Assembly (NCBI GenBank): GCA_040755835.1
Contig: JBFMAB010000036.1
Location: forward strand, 11,985-75,984
Direction: 5' to 3'
Origin: JADLDB01 sp040755835
Lineage (GTDB): Bacteria; Myxococcota; Myxococcia; Myxococcales; Myxococcaceae
Length of the DNA stretch: 64,000 nucleotides
Positions 37,379 through 46,322 of this stretch are shown here, one piece after another. Position numbers and translations under genes: made by a program. The notes under the pieces are model-generated. The model saw nothing but the letters and a program-made list of their open reading frames with translations, ran no database searches and was not told the DNA's origin. Positions within the stretch are counted from its first letter, which is position 1, and every line of letters begins with the position of its first letter.

Positions 37379-38413
37379 ATGACGGAGGAGCGCGAGCCCC
37401 AGGAGCTGCTGGACGCGATCGCGGACGATCCCGACGCGCTCGCGCCGTGGCGCGTGCTGGTCGACTGGCTGCTCGAGCACGACGCGCCGCACGCGCTGCT
37501 GGCGGCGTACGAGCTGAAGCTGGCAGACGGCACGCGCGATCCCGAGCTGCTCGCGGCGGTCGGCGAGGCGCGGCGCGAGCGGGCGCAGCTGCCAGAGGGC
37601 GTGGCCTTGTCCTGGGGCGAGGCGACGTGGCGCTTCGGCTACATCACGCGGCTCGTCGTGAGCCTCGGGCGGCGCTACCGCGATCTCGATTGGCGCGGCT
37701 TCCTTGCCGCGCCGCAGCTGCGGATGCTCCAGTGGTTGCAGCTCACGGTGTCGCCCGGCAGCGAGTCCGAAGAGATCGCCCGCTCGCTGACGAGCATCCT
37801 CGCCCTCGCGCCGCCGACGCTCCGGCGCATCAGCGTCTTCTCGCACGACGCCCAGGCGATGACACTGGCCGAGCTCTCACCGCTGCGCGAGCGGCCGGCC
37901 GGCGTGAAGCGCGTCGATCTCGCGCTCGGCCTCGCGGGCCGCGCGACGGTGGAGGCGGTGGAGCAGCTCGCCGACGCCGGCTACCCGCTGGTGAGCCTCG
38001 ACGGCACCACGCTGTCGCCCGAAGGCGCGCTCCAACTTCGCGAGGCCCACGGGCTGCGCCTGCGCTTCGCCGGCACCGGGTTGACTCGCGCCGCCGCCCG
38101 CGAGCTGGACGGGCCGAAGGTGGCCTGGTGCGCGCCCGACGTGCGCGTCGCCCTCGTGCGCGACACCGGCGCCTTGGTGCCGCTCACCAACCACGCGTCG
38201 CCGTCGCTGCACCACCCGGCGTGGCGGCGCCGCGAGCTCTTTCCCACATCCACCAGCTGGTGCGTCGCGTACCCGGCGCGGATCGGCGAGACGCCGCTCG
38301 CGGTGGACCTGCAGGAAGACGGGCAGCTCGTCATGCTCAGTGGCGGGCTGGTGCGCGTGCTGCTGCGCGACGATCTCGACGCGGCGTACCGCGAGCTGCT
38401 CGCCGAGGGCTGA
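37379..38413 (+). CDS. TIGR02996-type (Myxococcus/Gemmata repeat-companion) protein
   Basis: A 344-residue cytoplasmic protein. Its N-terminus EEREPQELLDAIADDPDALA followed by VLVDWLLEHDAPHALL matches the TIGR02996 motif (LLxAIxxdPdd...VxADWLxExgd). This motif is common as a companion domain in myxobacterial and planctomycete proteins. Downstream there are loose leucine-rich-like strands (TLRRISVFSHDAQAMTLAEL), but no sharp repeat period. No enzyme motif is evident; similar proteins are mostly of unknown function. The ATG at 37379 is used because the shorter start fits the motif position, while the upstream residues are nondescript. Confidence 0.8.
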   Translation: MTEEREPQELLDAIADDPDALAPWRVLVDWLLEHDAPHALLAAYELKLADGTRDPELLAAVGEARRERAQLPEGVALSWGEATWRFGYITRLVVSLGRRYRDLDWRGFLAAPQLRMLQWLQLTVSPGSESEEIARSLTSILALAPPTLRRISVFSHDAQAMTLAELSPLRERPAGVKRVDLALGLAGRATVEAVEQLADAGYPLVSLDGTTLSPEGALQLREAHGLRLRFAGTGLTRAAARELDGPKVAWCAPDVRVALVRDTGALVPLTNHASPSLHHPAWRRRELFPTSTSWCVAYPARIGETPLAVDLQEDGQLVMLSGGLVRVLLRDDLDAAYRELLAEG

Positions 38414-38447
38414 CGCGTCGCACCGCCCATGGCAGCATGATCCCGCC

Positions 38448-39482
38448 ATGGCCGAAGCCCTCCCGACCCAGCGTGAGTGTCCGCAGTGCAACACCGTGAT
38501 GAAGCCCTTCACGGTCCAGTCGCGGAAGCCCGACGTCGACGTGGAGTTGGACCGCTGCCACAACTGCGGCGGCGTCTGGTTCGACGCGGGTGAGCTGGAG
38601 CTCGCCACCGGGCGCAAGGTGGTGAAGTCCTCGAAGCCCTGCGATCGCTTCTGTCCGAAGTGCCTCATCCCGCTGCTCAACGCGGATCTGACGACGGGCG
38701 TGGCGGTGGAGACGTGCCGCAGCTGCGGCGGGACCTACCTCGACGCGAAGGACATCGCGACCGTCACCCGCGACAAGCCCGCCAGGCCGCCGGAGGACGT
38801 CAGCTTCCTCTGTCCCACCTGCAAGCAGCGCAAGCCCTTCGCGTCCGCGCAGGTGACGTCGGTGGGCAGCGAGTGCATGGACTGCGCGACGAAGCACGGG
38901 CGCGCCTGGAAGACGGGGGACTCGGAGTCCATGTTCGGCGCGTTCATCTCGTGGCTGCGCGGCGACGAGAAGCCACATGCGGCCCGGCCCTCGGCGCCCG
39001 CGTCCGTACCGTCGCCCAGCGCGCCGCCGCCAGCCTCGAGCGCGCCTCGGCCCGCGTCTCCCAGCGCCCCGCGCCCGCCCCGCGCCGCGTCCCTCACGTG
39101 CCCCAGCTGCACCGGCGCGATGCACGAGTTCCAGGTCGGCAAGCTGACGCTCGATCGCTGCACCTTCTGCCGCGGGTTGTGGTTCGACGGCGGCGAGCTC
39201 GAGGCCGCGCTGGGCCGCCGGCCGTCGGCGAAGCTGGCGGAGGGCGTCGACAACTCACGCCGCTGCCCGCGCTGCACCGTCGTCATGCGCGCCGCGGAGG
39301 TGGGCGGCCTGCGCGTGGAGTTCTGCGGGCAGTGCCAGGGCGTCTTCCTCGACGACGGCGAGTTGACCGCGATGAACGGCGGCAAGCCGGTGCGCGTGCA
39401 GGTGGACGCGCCGCCGCCCGCGCGGCCGGAGAAGCAGGTGCAGGACGACGTGATGCGCTGGCTGGACTCGCTCGGCGTCTGA
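38448..39482 (+). CDS. Protein with repeated zinc-ribbon (zf-TFIIB-like) motifs
   Basis: A 344-residue protein with four zinc-ribbon units of the type CPxC...CxxCxGxWFDxGEL. They lie at about 10-50 (CPQCNTVM, CHNCGGVWFDAGELEL), 70-105 (CPKCLIPL, CRSCGGTYLDAKDI), 220-265 (CPSCTGAM, CTFCRGLWFDGGELEA) and 275-315 (CPRCTVVM, CGQCQGVFLDDGEL). Another Cys quartet without a WFD part is at 115-150. An Ala/Pro/Ser-rich linker (about 170-215) separates the halves, so the protein looks like an internal duplication. The zf-TFIIB family in bacteria has no firm function; nucleic-acid or protein binding is assumed. Confidence 0.85.
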   Translation: MAEALPTQRECPQCNTVMKPFTVQSRKPDVDVELDRCHNCGGVWFDAGELELATGRKVVKSSKPCDRFCPKCLIPLLNADLTTGVAVETCRSCGGTYLDAKDIATVTRDKPARPPEDVSFLCPTCKQRKPFASAQVTSVGSECMDCATKHGRAWKTGDSESMFGAFISWLRGDEKPHAARPSAPASVPSPSAPPPASSAPRPASPSAPRPPRAASLTCPSCTGAMHEFQVGKLTLDRCTFCRGLWFDGGELEAALGRRPSAKLAEGVDNSRRCPRCTVVMRAAEVGGLRVEFCGQCQGVFLDDGELTAMNGGKPVRVQVDAPPPARPEKQVQDDVMRWLDSLGV

Positions 39483-39659
39483 CGGAGTCGCGCCGCCACC
39501 AGGCGTTCGCGACCCGCTCGCGTGGGCCCCGGGTGCCGGATGGTGTCTGGCGGCCAACCGCGGCTGGGCGACGCCCGTGCGACGGCCCGGCGCTCGCGAG
39601 GACGAGGCCGCGGCCGCTGGCCCCACCACCAGCGGGAGGACGCGTCCATCGCGCGACGG

Positions 39660-42600
39660 TCACTGGATGTAGGTGAAGTACGCGTACGCCGCGTTGAAGG
39701 AGGTGCCCTCGGCCGGCACGCTGCCGAAGAAGAGCACCGTGTTGGTGGCGGGATCGTAGTCAAAGCCGTTGACCCGGGTGCGGGGGATTCGGGCCGTGGT
39801 CTCCACCGCCAGCGAGCCGGAGATGGGCCGCCGGTTGAGCGGGCTCTTGCTGGACGCGCCGATGGCGCCGAAGAGGATCTCCTCCACCACTTCGGTGATG
39901 TTGGGGTTGCAGATGCTGCCGGTGCTGCCGCCGGTGCGCGCCGCGAGCTCGATGTACTGGCTGCCGGCGGCCGCCTGCCCCAGGCCCACGCGCGTGCAGC
40001 CCGCGGGGTTGGGGCCCACGATGGCGAAGGCCACCGCCTTCTCGTCGTTGAAGGCCTGCGCGTACGCGGCGATCGGCTCGAGCCCCGTGTTCTCCTCGTC
40101 GGACACGAAGACCACCACCAGGCCCGCGTCGTCGCGGACCCGGTAGGCCTCGGGCTGGCCGGGCGTCTTCGCCAACCGAATGGCCCGCAGCGCGAACTCC
40201 ACGCCCATCTCGAAGCCGTTGCCGTTGATGCCCACGCGGACGTCGGACTTGAACTGCGCCAGCTGGTTGGTGAAGCCCTGGCCGCGCAGCACATCGGAGT
40301 CGGTGGTGATGACGCCGACCCGGAAGTCGAGGCCGGAGCGCTGGAAGGCGTCGAAGAGGCTGTCGGCCGCGTTCACCAGCGCGGTCTGCTCCTCGAGCAT
40401 CGACGCCGAGTTGTCGACGACGAACAGGAAGTCCGTCCTCAGCGCGGGCGAGCGACGGGCCTCGCAGTCGTAGTTGATGAGCGGGTTTCGCCCGGACAGG
40501 TGCGAGCCGTTGGTCAGGTCGGACAGCGCCGGCTGGTTCTCGCGGAAGCGATCGAGCGGTGTCACCGCCGCGCCGATGAAGAGGTCGGTCTGCGTGACGC
40601 GGAAGAACACGTAGACCATGTGCGCGTCCTGCGCGAAGGCCTGGGCGGCGGTCGGGAGCGGCGCGAGCGCGTCGGGCGGAAGACCGGAGAACTGCGTGAG
40701 GAGCCGGTTGCGTACCGAGAAGGCCGTCGTCGGCGACGGGAAGAGCACCTGCTCGCCGTGCGAGTAATTCAGCGCCATCTGCGCGTCCGGGTAGACGCGG
40801 CTGAAACGCTCGTTGCGGTCGCGCACCAGAGGGGAGCCCGGCAGGTTGGACAGCGCGGCCAGCTCGCGCGCCGCGATGACGTCCAGGGCTGTCGGATCCG
40901 ACGGATTCACGTCGGGCGGGACGGGACGCCGCAGCACGAAGCCAGCGACGTCGGCCGCCGCGTCGTCCAGCAGCACCGCCTGCGCCACGTCCTTCGTCGA
41001 CACCTGGTAGCGCGCGGTGCTGGCGAAGACGTTGAGGGTGCCCGGCAGCGGGGTGCCCCGCGTTTCGAGCGGCGTCAAGGTGGGGCACGGCCAGTCTGGC
41101 CCGGGAATGAAGCCAGCGTCGGCGCCCCCGTCGAGGCCTCCGTCGTTCCCGCCATCGGCCACGCCGGCGTCGTCCTGCGGCACCGTCAGTGCGCTGGGAC
41201 AGCCCAGCGTCAGCAGGGCCGAGGCCATGGCGAGGACGAGGCCCAGCGCCGAGCGCCGTGACGAGCCGAGGCGGCGGCCGTGCCGGCCGCGCAGAGCGAG
41301 GCCCAGCAGGGCGAGGACGGCCAGCGTCGCCACGTCGGGGGCGGACATGCACCCGCAGCTCGTGGCCACCACCGGGCGGGGCGCGCCACTGCCGCCACCA
41401 CCGCCGCTGCCGCCGCCGCCCGTTCCGGCGTCGTCCGTCGTGGCGCCGCCGTCGACGCCCGCGTCCGCCTCGGTTCCACCGTCATGCACGCAGACCCGCA
41501 GGCCCGTGGACGGGTCGACGTCCGTGTCACCATCGCAGTCGTTGTCCTTCAGGTCGCAGAGCTCGGGCGCGCCGCGGTAGATGGATGGGTCGGCGTCGTT
41601 GCAGTCGCCGTCGCAATTGGTCTGGCCGTCGCCGTCGGCGTCGAAGCAGACCGCGCAGAGATCGTACCTGCCGGGCGCCGAGTCGACGTACGCGTCACAG
41701 TCGTTGTCGACGCGATCGCACACCTCGGCGGCGTGGGGGTGGATGTTCGGGTCCGAGTCGTTGCAGTCGCCGCAGAAGGGCGAGAAGCCGTCCATGTCGA
41801 CGTCCACTGCGCCCTCGTCGACCTGCCCGTCGCAGTCGTCGTCCTTGTTGTTCGCGGGGACCTCGTAGACGCGCGGGTTCACCGATGGGTCGGCGTCGTT
41901 GCAGTCGCCGAAGCAGGTCGCGACGAAATCGCCGTCGCCGTCGAAGCCTTCGTCCGCCTGTCCGTTGCAGTCGTTGTCCTGGCCGTCGCAGACCTCCGTG
42001 GCGGCCGCGACGGCGCCGGCCGCCGGGTGCACCGCCGCGTTGTAGTCGTTGCAGTCGCCCTGGCAGGTCGACACCCCGTCGCCGTCGGCGTCGGTGTCCT
42101 CATCGATGCGGCCGTCGCAGTTGTCGTCGACGGAGTTGCCGCAGACTTCCTTGCGGAACGGGCTGCGCGCCGGGTCCATGTCGTCGCAGTCGCCGGCGCA
42201 GACCGAGGCGAAGTCACCGTCCTGGTCGAAGCCTTCGTCGACGCGGCCGTCGCAGTTGTTGTCGAAGCCGTCGCACACCTCGGCGGCAGTCGGGTTGATG
42301 GCCGGGAAGCGGTCGTCGCAGTCGCCCTGGCGCACGCTGACGCCGTCGCCGTCCTCGTCGGTGTCCTCGTCGACGGCGCCGTCGCAGTCGTCGTCGACGG
42401 AGTTGCCCCACTTCTCGCTGCGGTGGGGGCCGACGGCCGCGTTGCCGTCATCGCAGTCGCCGCGGCAGTTGGTGACGCCGTCGGAATCGAAGTCGTGGCA
42501 GGGCGCGCCGAGGCACACCTGGCCCTCGTCGACCTGGCCGTTGCAGTTGTTGTCCTTGCAGTCGCAGCGCTCGCGGCCGCCGGGCCGGTTGAAGGGATCG

Positions 42601-44810
42601 CGATCGTCGCAATCTCCGGCGCACGACGACACGCCGTCCCCGTCGAGGTCGAAGCCGTCGTCGACCACGCCATCGCAATCCTCGTCGAGTCCGTCGCAGG
42701 TGGCTTCGGGATCGCCCACGCCGCCATCGACGGACTGGGGCACGCCGCCGTCACTCAGGAGCGCCGGGGTGCGCTCGTTCATGCAGGGGCCCACGCCGAC
42801 GCCGTTGGTGCAGGTCTGGGTTCCGTCGCGGCACTGGCCCACGCCACGGGTGTTGGGCGGACCGGAGTAGCAGGCGGTGGCCACGCCGTCGACGGTGCCG
42901 TCGCAGTCGTTGTCCTTGTTGTCGCAGATCTCCGGGGCACCGGGCTTGATGGCCGGGTCCGTGTCGTTGCAGTCGCCGCCGCACGACGAGACGCCGTCCA
43001 TGTCCTGGTCGAAGGCGCCGTCGTCGACGGTGCCGTCGCAGTCCTCGTCGCGCATGTCGCACAGAGCCTCGGGGCCGGCGGGGTCGCTCGCCGGCGTCAC
43101 CTGGTTCGCGCACAGCCCCCACGCGCCCTGCGCGCTGCACGTCTGGGTGCCGGCGACGCAGGCGCCCCTGGGCGCGCACGTCGGGCCGGGGCAGGTGCCG
43201 GTGTACGTGTCGGGGGTGACGAACATGCCCGAGAAGCACGCGCGTGGCGGGACGTCGTCCAGCTGCCCGTTGCAGTTGTTGTCGACGGTGTCGCACGTCT
43301 CCACGGCGCCGGGCTTCACGGTGGCGTCGCCGTCGTTGCAGTCGCACGCCGGGGCCGCCGGCGCGCCGCACGTCATGCACGCGCGGCTTCCGTCGTTGTC
43401 GGCGTCGGTGATGAGGCCGTCGTCCACCTGGCCGTCGCAGTCGTCGTCCAGCGCGTTGCACACCTCGGCGGTGGGCATCGTCTGGCCGGTGCACGCGCCG
43501 TACGCGCCGCCCGAGCAGGTTTGTGTGCCGCGGCGGCACTGGCCGCGCGGTGTGCAGGTGGGGCCCGGGCAGGTGCCGCCATAGGTTCCAGCCGGCCCGT
43601 CGAAGCAGAAGCGCGATGGGACGTTGTCGTCGACGAGGCCATCGCAGTCGTTGTCGAGGCCGTCGCAGATCTCGGCCGACGGATTGACGTTGCGCACGCA
43701 CACCAGCGCGCCACCCTGGCAGCGCTCGGTGCCCGGCCCGCACACGCCCAGTTGGCCGGTGTTGCACGTCGCACCGGCGATGCCGTCGTCGACGGTACCG
43801 TCGCAGTCGTTGTCGAGGCCGTCGCAGATCTCCGCGGTGGGCAGCACCTGGCCGGGCGTGGACGCGTTGCACGCCGGGAAGGCGCCCGCAGTACACGCCT
43901 GCGCGGGCCCGGCGCACACGCCCCGCGGGGCGCAGGTGGGGCCGGGGCAGGTGCCGGTGTACGTGCCCGCTGGGCCCGTGTAGCAAACCTGGTTGACGCC
44001 ATCGTCGACGGAGCCGTCGCAGTCGTCGTCGACGTTGTTGCACGTCTCTGCCAACGGGCCCTGGTTGCGGACGCACTGGACGCTGCCGCCGGTGCAGGTG
44101 AGGGTGCCCGCCGCACAGCGTCCCGGCTGGGTGGTGGTGCAGGACGCGCCGCCGCCGGGGTTGCCGTCGTCGACGGTGCCGTCGCAATCGTTGTCGAGGC
44201 CGTCACACGTCTCGGTCCCGGGGAGCGTCTGGCCGGGGGTCGATGCGGTGCACGCGGGGAACGCGCCACCGGTGCAGGTCTGCGCCACGCCCGCGCAGAT
44301 GCCGCGCGGCGCGCAGTTCGGTCCGGGGCAGGTGCCGGTGTACGAGCCCGCGGGCCCCGTGTAGCAGACGCGGGTGAGATTCTCGTCCGTCTGCCCGTTG
44401 CAGTCGTTGTCGAGGCCATCGCACGTCTCGGCGCTGGGCCCGGTGTTTCGGTTGCACTGAATGGTGCCCGACACGCACGCGGTGGTGCCGGCGCTGCACA
44501 CGCCCGCCTGGCCGGTGGTGCACGCCATGCCGCCGCCGGGGTTGCCTTCGTCCGCGGCGCCGCTGCAGTTGTTGTCCTGGTTGTCGCAGACCTCCGCGGC
44601 CGCGCCGTTGGGGCAGCTGGGGCCGCGAATGGCCGCTGCCGCCGGGTTCTGCGTCACGCTGTCGGCGCAGTCGCCCTGGGCGACGGTGCACCCATCCAGG
44701 TCGCAGTCGTTCTCCGGGTTGTTCGGCAACGAGGGCACGCACACGGCCATCGCCGGCGTGGACAGCAGCACCGTCGCCGCGCACGCGAGGGACGCAAAGA
44801 GGGAACGCAT
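39660..44810 (-). CDS. Large MopE-like metal-binding repeat protein fused to a VWA lipoprotein-like module
   Basis: A 1716-residue exported protein (MRSLFASLACAATVLLSTPA). Residues about 25-1110 contain roughly 19 copies of the MopE-type Cys/Asp motif (for example ETCDGLDNDCDGTVDDG), often paired with Asp-rich GDCNDxDP segments that resemble calcium-binding loops. A Thr/Gly-rich spacer follows, then SCGC plus a hydrophobic helix and Arg cluster resembling a MYXO-CTERM tail. Instead of a stop, the frame continues directly into a second hydrophobic segment ending LLTLGC, like a lipoprotein signal, and a VWA-like module (FLFVVDNSASMLEEQ). The whole looks like two surface-protein genes joined without a stop. 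No other start codon with a usable signal is seen inside. Confidence 0.82.
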   Translation of the reverse strand: MRSLFASLACAATVLLSTPAMAVCVPSLPNNPENDCDLDGCTVAQGDCADSVTQNPAAAAIRGPSCPNGAAAEVCDNQDNNCSGAADEGNPGGGMACTTGQAGVCSAGTTACVSGTIQCNRNTGPSAETCDGLDNDCNGQTDENLTRVCYTGPAGSYTGTCPGPNCAPRGICAGVAQTCTGGAFPACTASTPGQTLPGTETCDGLDNDCDGTVDDGNPGGGASCTTTQPGRCAAGTLTCTGGSVQCVRNQGPLAETCNNVDDDCDGSVDDGVNQVCYTGPAGTYTGTCPGPTCAPRGVCAGPAQACTAGAFPACNASTPGQVLPTAEICDGLDNDCDGTVDDGIAGATCNTGQLGVCGPGTERCQGGALVCVRNVNPSAEICDGLDNDCDGLVDDNVPSRFCFDGPAGTYGGTCPGPTCTPRGQCRRGTQTCSGGAYGACTGQTMPTAEVCNALDDDCDGQVDDGLITDADNDGSRACMTCGAPAAPACDCNDGDATVKPGAVETCDTVDNNCNGQLDDVPPRACFSGMFVTPDTYTGTCPGPTCAPRGACVAGTQTCSAQGAWGLCANQVTPASDPAGPEALCDMRDEDCDGTVDDGAFDQDMDGVSSCGGDCNDTDPAIKPGAPEICDNKDNDCDGTVDGVATACYSGPPNTRGVGQCRDGTQTCTNGVGVGPCMNERTPALLSDGGVPQSVDGGVGDPEATCDGLDEDCDGVVDDGFDLDGDGVSSCAGDCDDRDPFNRPGGRERCDCKDNNCNGQVDEGQVCLGAPCHDFDSDGVTNCRGDCDDGNAAVGPHRSEKWGNSVDDDCDGAVDEDTDEDGDGVSVRQGDCDDRFPAINPTAAEVCDGFDNNCDGRVDEGFDQDGDFASVCAGDCDDMDPARSPFRKEVCGNSVDDNCDGRIDEDTDADGDGVSTCQGDCNDYNAAVHPAAGAVAAATEVCDGQDNDCNGQADEGFDGDGDFVATCFGDCNDADPSVNPRVYEVPANNKDDDCDGQVDEGAVDVDMDGFSPFCGDCNDSDPNIHPHAAEVCDRVDNDCDAYVDSAPGRYDLCAVCFDADGDGQTNCDGDCNDADPSIYRGAPELCDLKDNDCDGDTDVDPSTGLRVCVHDGGTEADAGVDGGATTDDAGTGGGGSGGGGGSGAPRPVVATSCGCMSAPDVATLAVLALLGLALRGRHGRRLGSSRRSALGLVLAMASALLTLGCPSALTVPQDDAGVADGGNDGGLDGGADAGFIPGPDWPCPTLTPLETRGTPLPGTLNVFASTARYQVSTKDVAQAVLLDDAAADVAGFVLRRPVPPDVNPSDPTALDVIAARELAALSNLPGSPLVRDRNERFSRVYPDAQMALNYSHGEQVLFPSPTTAFSVRNRLLTQFSGLPPDALAPLPTAAQAFAQDAHMVYVFFRVTQTDLFIGAAVTPLDRFRENQPALSDLTNGSHLSGRNPLINYDCEARRSPALRTDFLFVVDNSASMLEEQTALVNAADSLFDAFQRSGLDFRVGVITTDSDVLRGQGFTNQLAQFKSDVRVGINGNGFEMGVEFALRAIRLAKTPGQPEAYRVRDDAGLVVVFVSDEENTGLEPIAAYAQAFNDEKAVAFAIVGPNPAGCTRVGLGQAAAGSQYIELAARTGGSTGSICNPNITEVVEEILFGAIGASSKSPLNRRPISGSLAVETTARIPRTRVNGFDYDPATNTVLFFGSVPAEGTSFNAAYAYFTYIQ

Positions 44811-44812
44811 GG

Positions 44813-46159
44813 TCAGAAAAAAGCTCCGAGTTCGAGGGCGAAGAAGCCGCGGGTGTCGACGACGCTGACGCCGGCGTTGGACATGGACAGGCGGGACAGG
44901 CGCGCGCCGCCGCGAGCGAAGAGGACGGACCACGGGCGCGCTTCGATCCACGCCTCGCCCGAGACGCTGAAGGCGGGCGTGGCGTCGGGCCCCCCCATGA
45001 GGAAGCGCGGCCCGACGCTGACGTCGAGGGACACGAGGTCGCGGTAGAGCGCCTGGCGTACCCGCAGTTGCAAGTCGACGCCGCGGTACGTCGCGCTCAC
45101 CACCGGCAGGCTGCAGGCGAAGCGCGTCTGCTCCTGCGAGAAGCCGGCGCCGAGGCCGACGCGGGGAAGGTAGGCGTTCTCTCCGAAGCGGTAACGGAAA
45201 GTGCCGCGCACCTGCACGTCGTCTTCCGTCATGTCGCACGTCTGCCCCTGGACGCTGCCGGACGTGCCGCGGGCGCGGACGAAGGCGCGCCGGTAGTGCA
45301 GCTCGGCCGCGAGGTCGGCCCACCGCGCCGCCTTCGTCCCGTCGAAGAAGTGCAGCGGCTGCAGCTGCGCGCTGACGCCCAGGCCGAGGACGGTGCCATT
45401 CTGCAGCTGCGCGAGGTCCGCTGACGCTTCCCCGCCCACCGAAAGGCCGCGCGTCACGACGCCCGGGCCCACGGCGATGGACAGCCGAGGGGCGCCGCGC
45501 TGGGGGCCGAAGGGCCTGGGGGCAGGCTGCGTCACCTGCGGCGGGGCGAACTCTTCTTCCACCACCTGCTCGACCGGAGGCGGCCTGGCCGCGGCGATCG
45601 CGGCGTCACGCGCCGCCTGGGCCTGCTTCGCGAGTTCCTTCAGCTTCGACGCCAGCGACGCCGCCATGGCCGTCGCAGCCGCCGGCTTGATGCCCGCTGC
45701 GCCGCCGATGACCACTTCAGCGGCACGCCTGCCGCCGGAGTCCGCGATGTACCCCTTCAGCGTCTCGTTCGCCCCCGGCTCGAAGGAGATGAGCCACGCC
45801 ACGTTCAGCGCTCGCGCCAGCTTCGCCTGCGCCTCCGGCGCGTTCGCCTGCGCCGCGGAGATGCCGGCCTTCGCCAGCGCGCCCTGCGTCACATCAGCGG
45901 GGATCACCTTGCCGCCGAGCTCCTTTGTCATCGCCTCGACGAGGCGCGCGTGCGCGGCGGTATTCCACTTGTACGTCGTCCTGGTGGTGTCGACGCCGAC
46001 GAAGCCGCCCTGTTTCGCCGTCAGCCTGACGGTCGGAGGCAAGAGCGCGACGGACTCCAGATCCGCGGGCGCGGAGAGGTCGAGTTCGAGATCGCCTTGC
46101 GCCAACGCGACCGCCGCCGTCAGCGCGACGCACACCACGAGGGGCCGAGGACTCAGCAT
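44813..46159 (-). CDS. Exported protein with beta-barrel-like C-terminus, partner of the MopE-like gene
   Basis: A 448-residue protein with a signal peptide (MLSPRPLVVCVALTAAVALA). Residues 30-200 include a segment that resembles a lipoprotein-like or ABC-interacting domain rich in Ala. A Pro linker near 215-240 is followed by about 200 residues of alternating beta strands, finishing VDTRGFFALELGAFF. The terminal Phe suggests an outer-membrane barrel. The stop lies two bases before the ATG of the MopE-like gene, so they are cotranscribed and may act together at the outer membrane. The ATG at 46159 is used. I do not recognise the family. Confidence 0.75.
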   Translation of the reverse strand: MLSPRPLVVCVALTAAVALAQGDLELDLSAPADLESVALLPPTVRLTAKQGGFVGVDTTRTTYKWNTAAHARLVEAMTKELGGKVIPADVTQGALAKAGISAAQANAPEAQAKLARALNVAWLISFEPGANETLKGYIADSGGRRAAEVVIGGAAGIKPAAATAMAASLASKLKELAKQAQAARDAAIAAARPPPVEQVVEEEFAPPQVTQPAPRPFGPQRGAPRLSIAVGPGVVTRGLSVGGEASADLAQLQNGTVLGLGVSAQLQPLHFFDGTKAARWADLAAELHYRRAFVRARGTSGSVQGQTCDMTEDDVQVRGTFRYRFGENAYLPRVGLGAGFSQEQTRFACSLPVVSATYRGVDLQLRVRQALYRDLVSLDVSVGPRFLMGGPDATPAFSVSGEAWIEARPWSVLFARGGARLSRLSMSNAGVSVVDTRGFFALELGAFF

Positions 46160-46322
46160 GCCGGGCAGATGCTCCTCGACCCGCAGGCTACCACGCGGCA
46201 GCGCTCCAGGGCTCCGCGGCCGATGTGGGTGTCGCAGGGCTCGCGCCTCCTTCGCCCGCCGCGACGGCCGTGGGCGCCCCGGGGCCCTGCGGCTCCGGGC
46301 CTGGTCGGGTCGTCCCGCCCGG

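Noticed and set aside
41460..44750. Regularly spaced similar sequences, first considered as a repeat or CRISPR-like array
   Set aside because: The period is irregular, the units are protein-coding MopE motifs in one frame and there are no constant repeats with unique spacers.
41280..45047. Plus-strand open frame antisense to the MopE-like gene
   Set aside because: It mirrors the repeated Cys/Asp motif of the real gene and has a Val/Ala/Gly repeat pattern with no start signal or domain.
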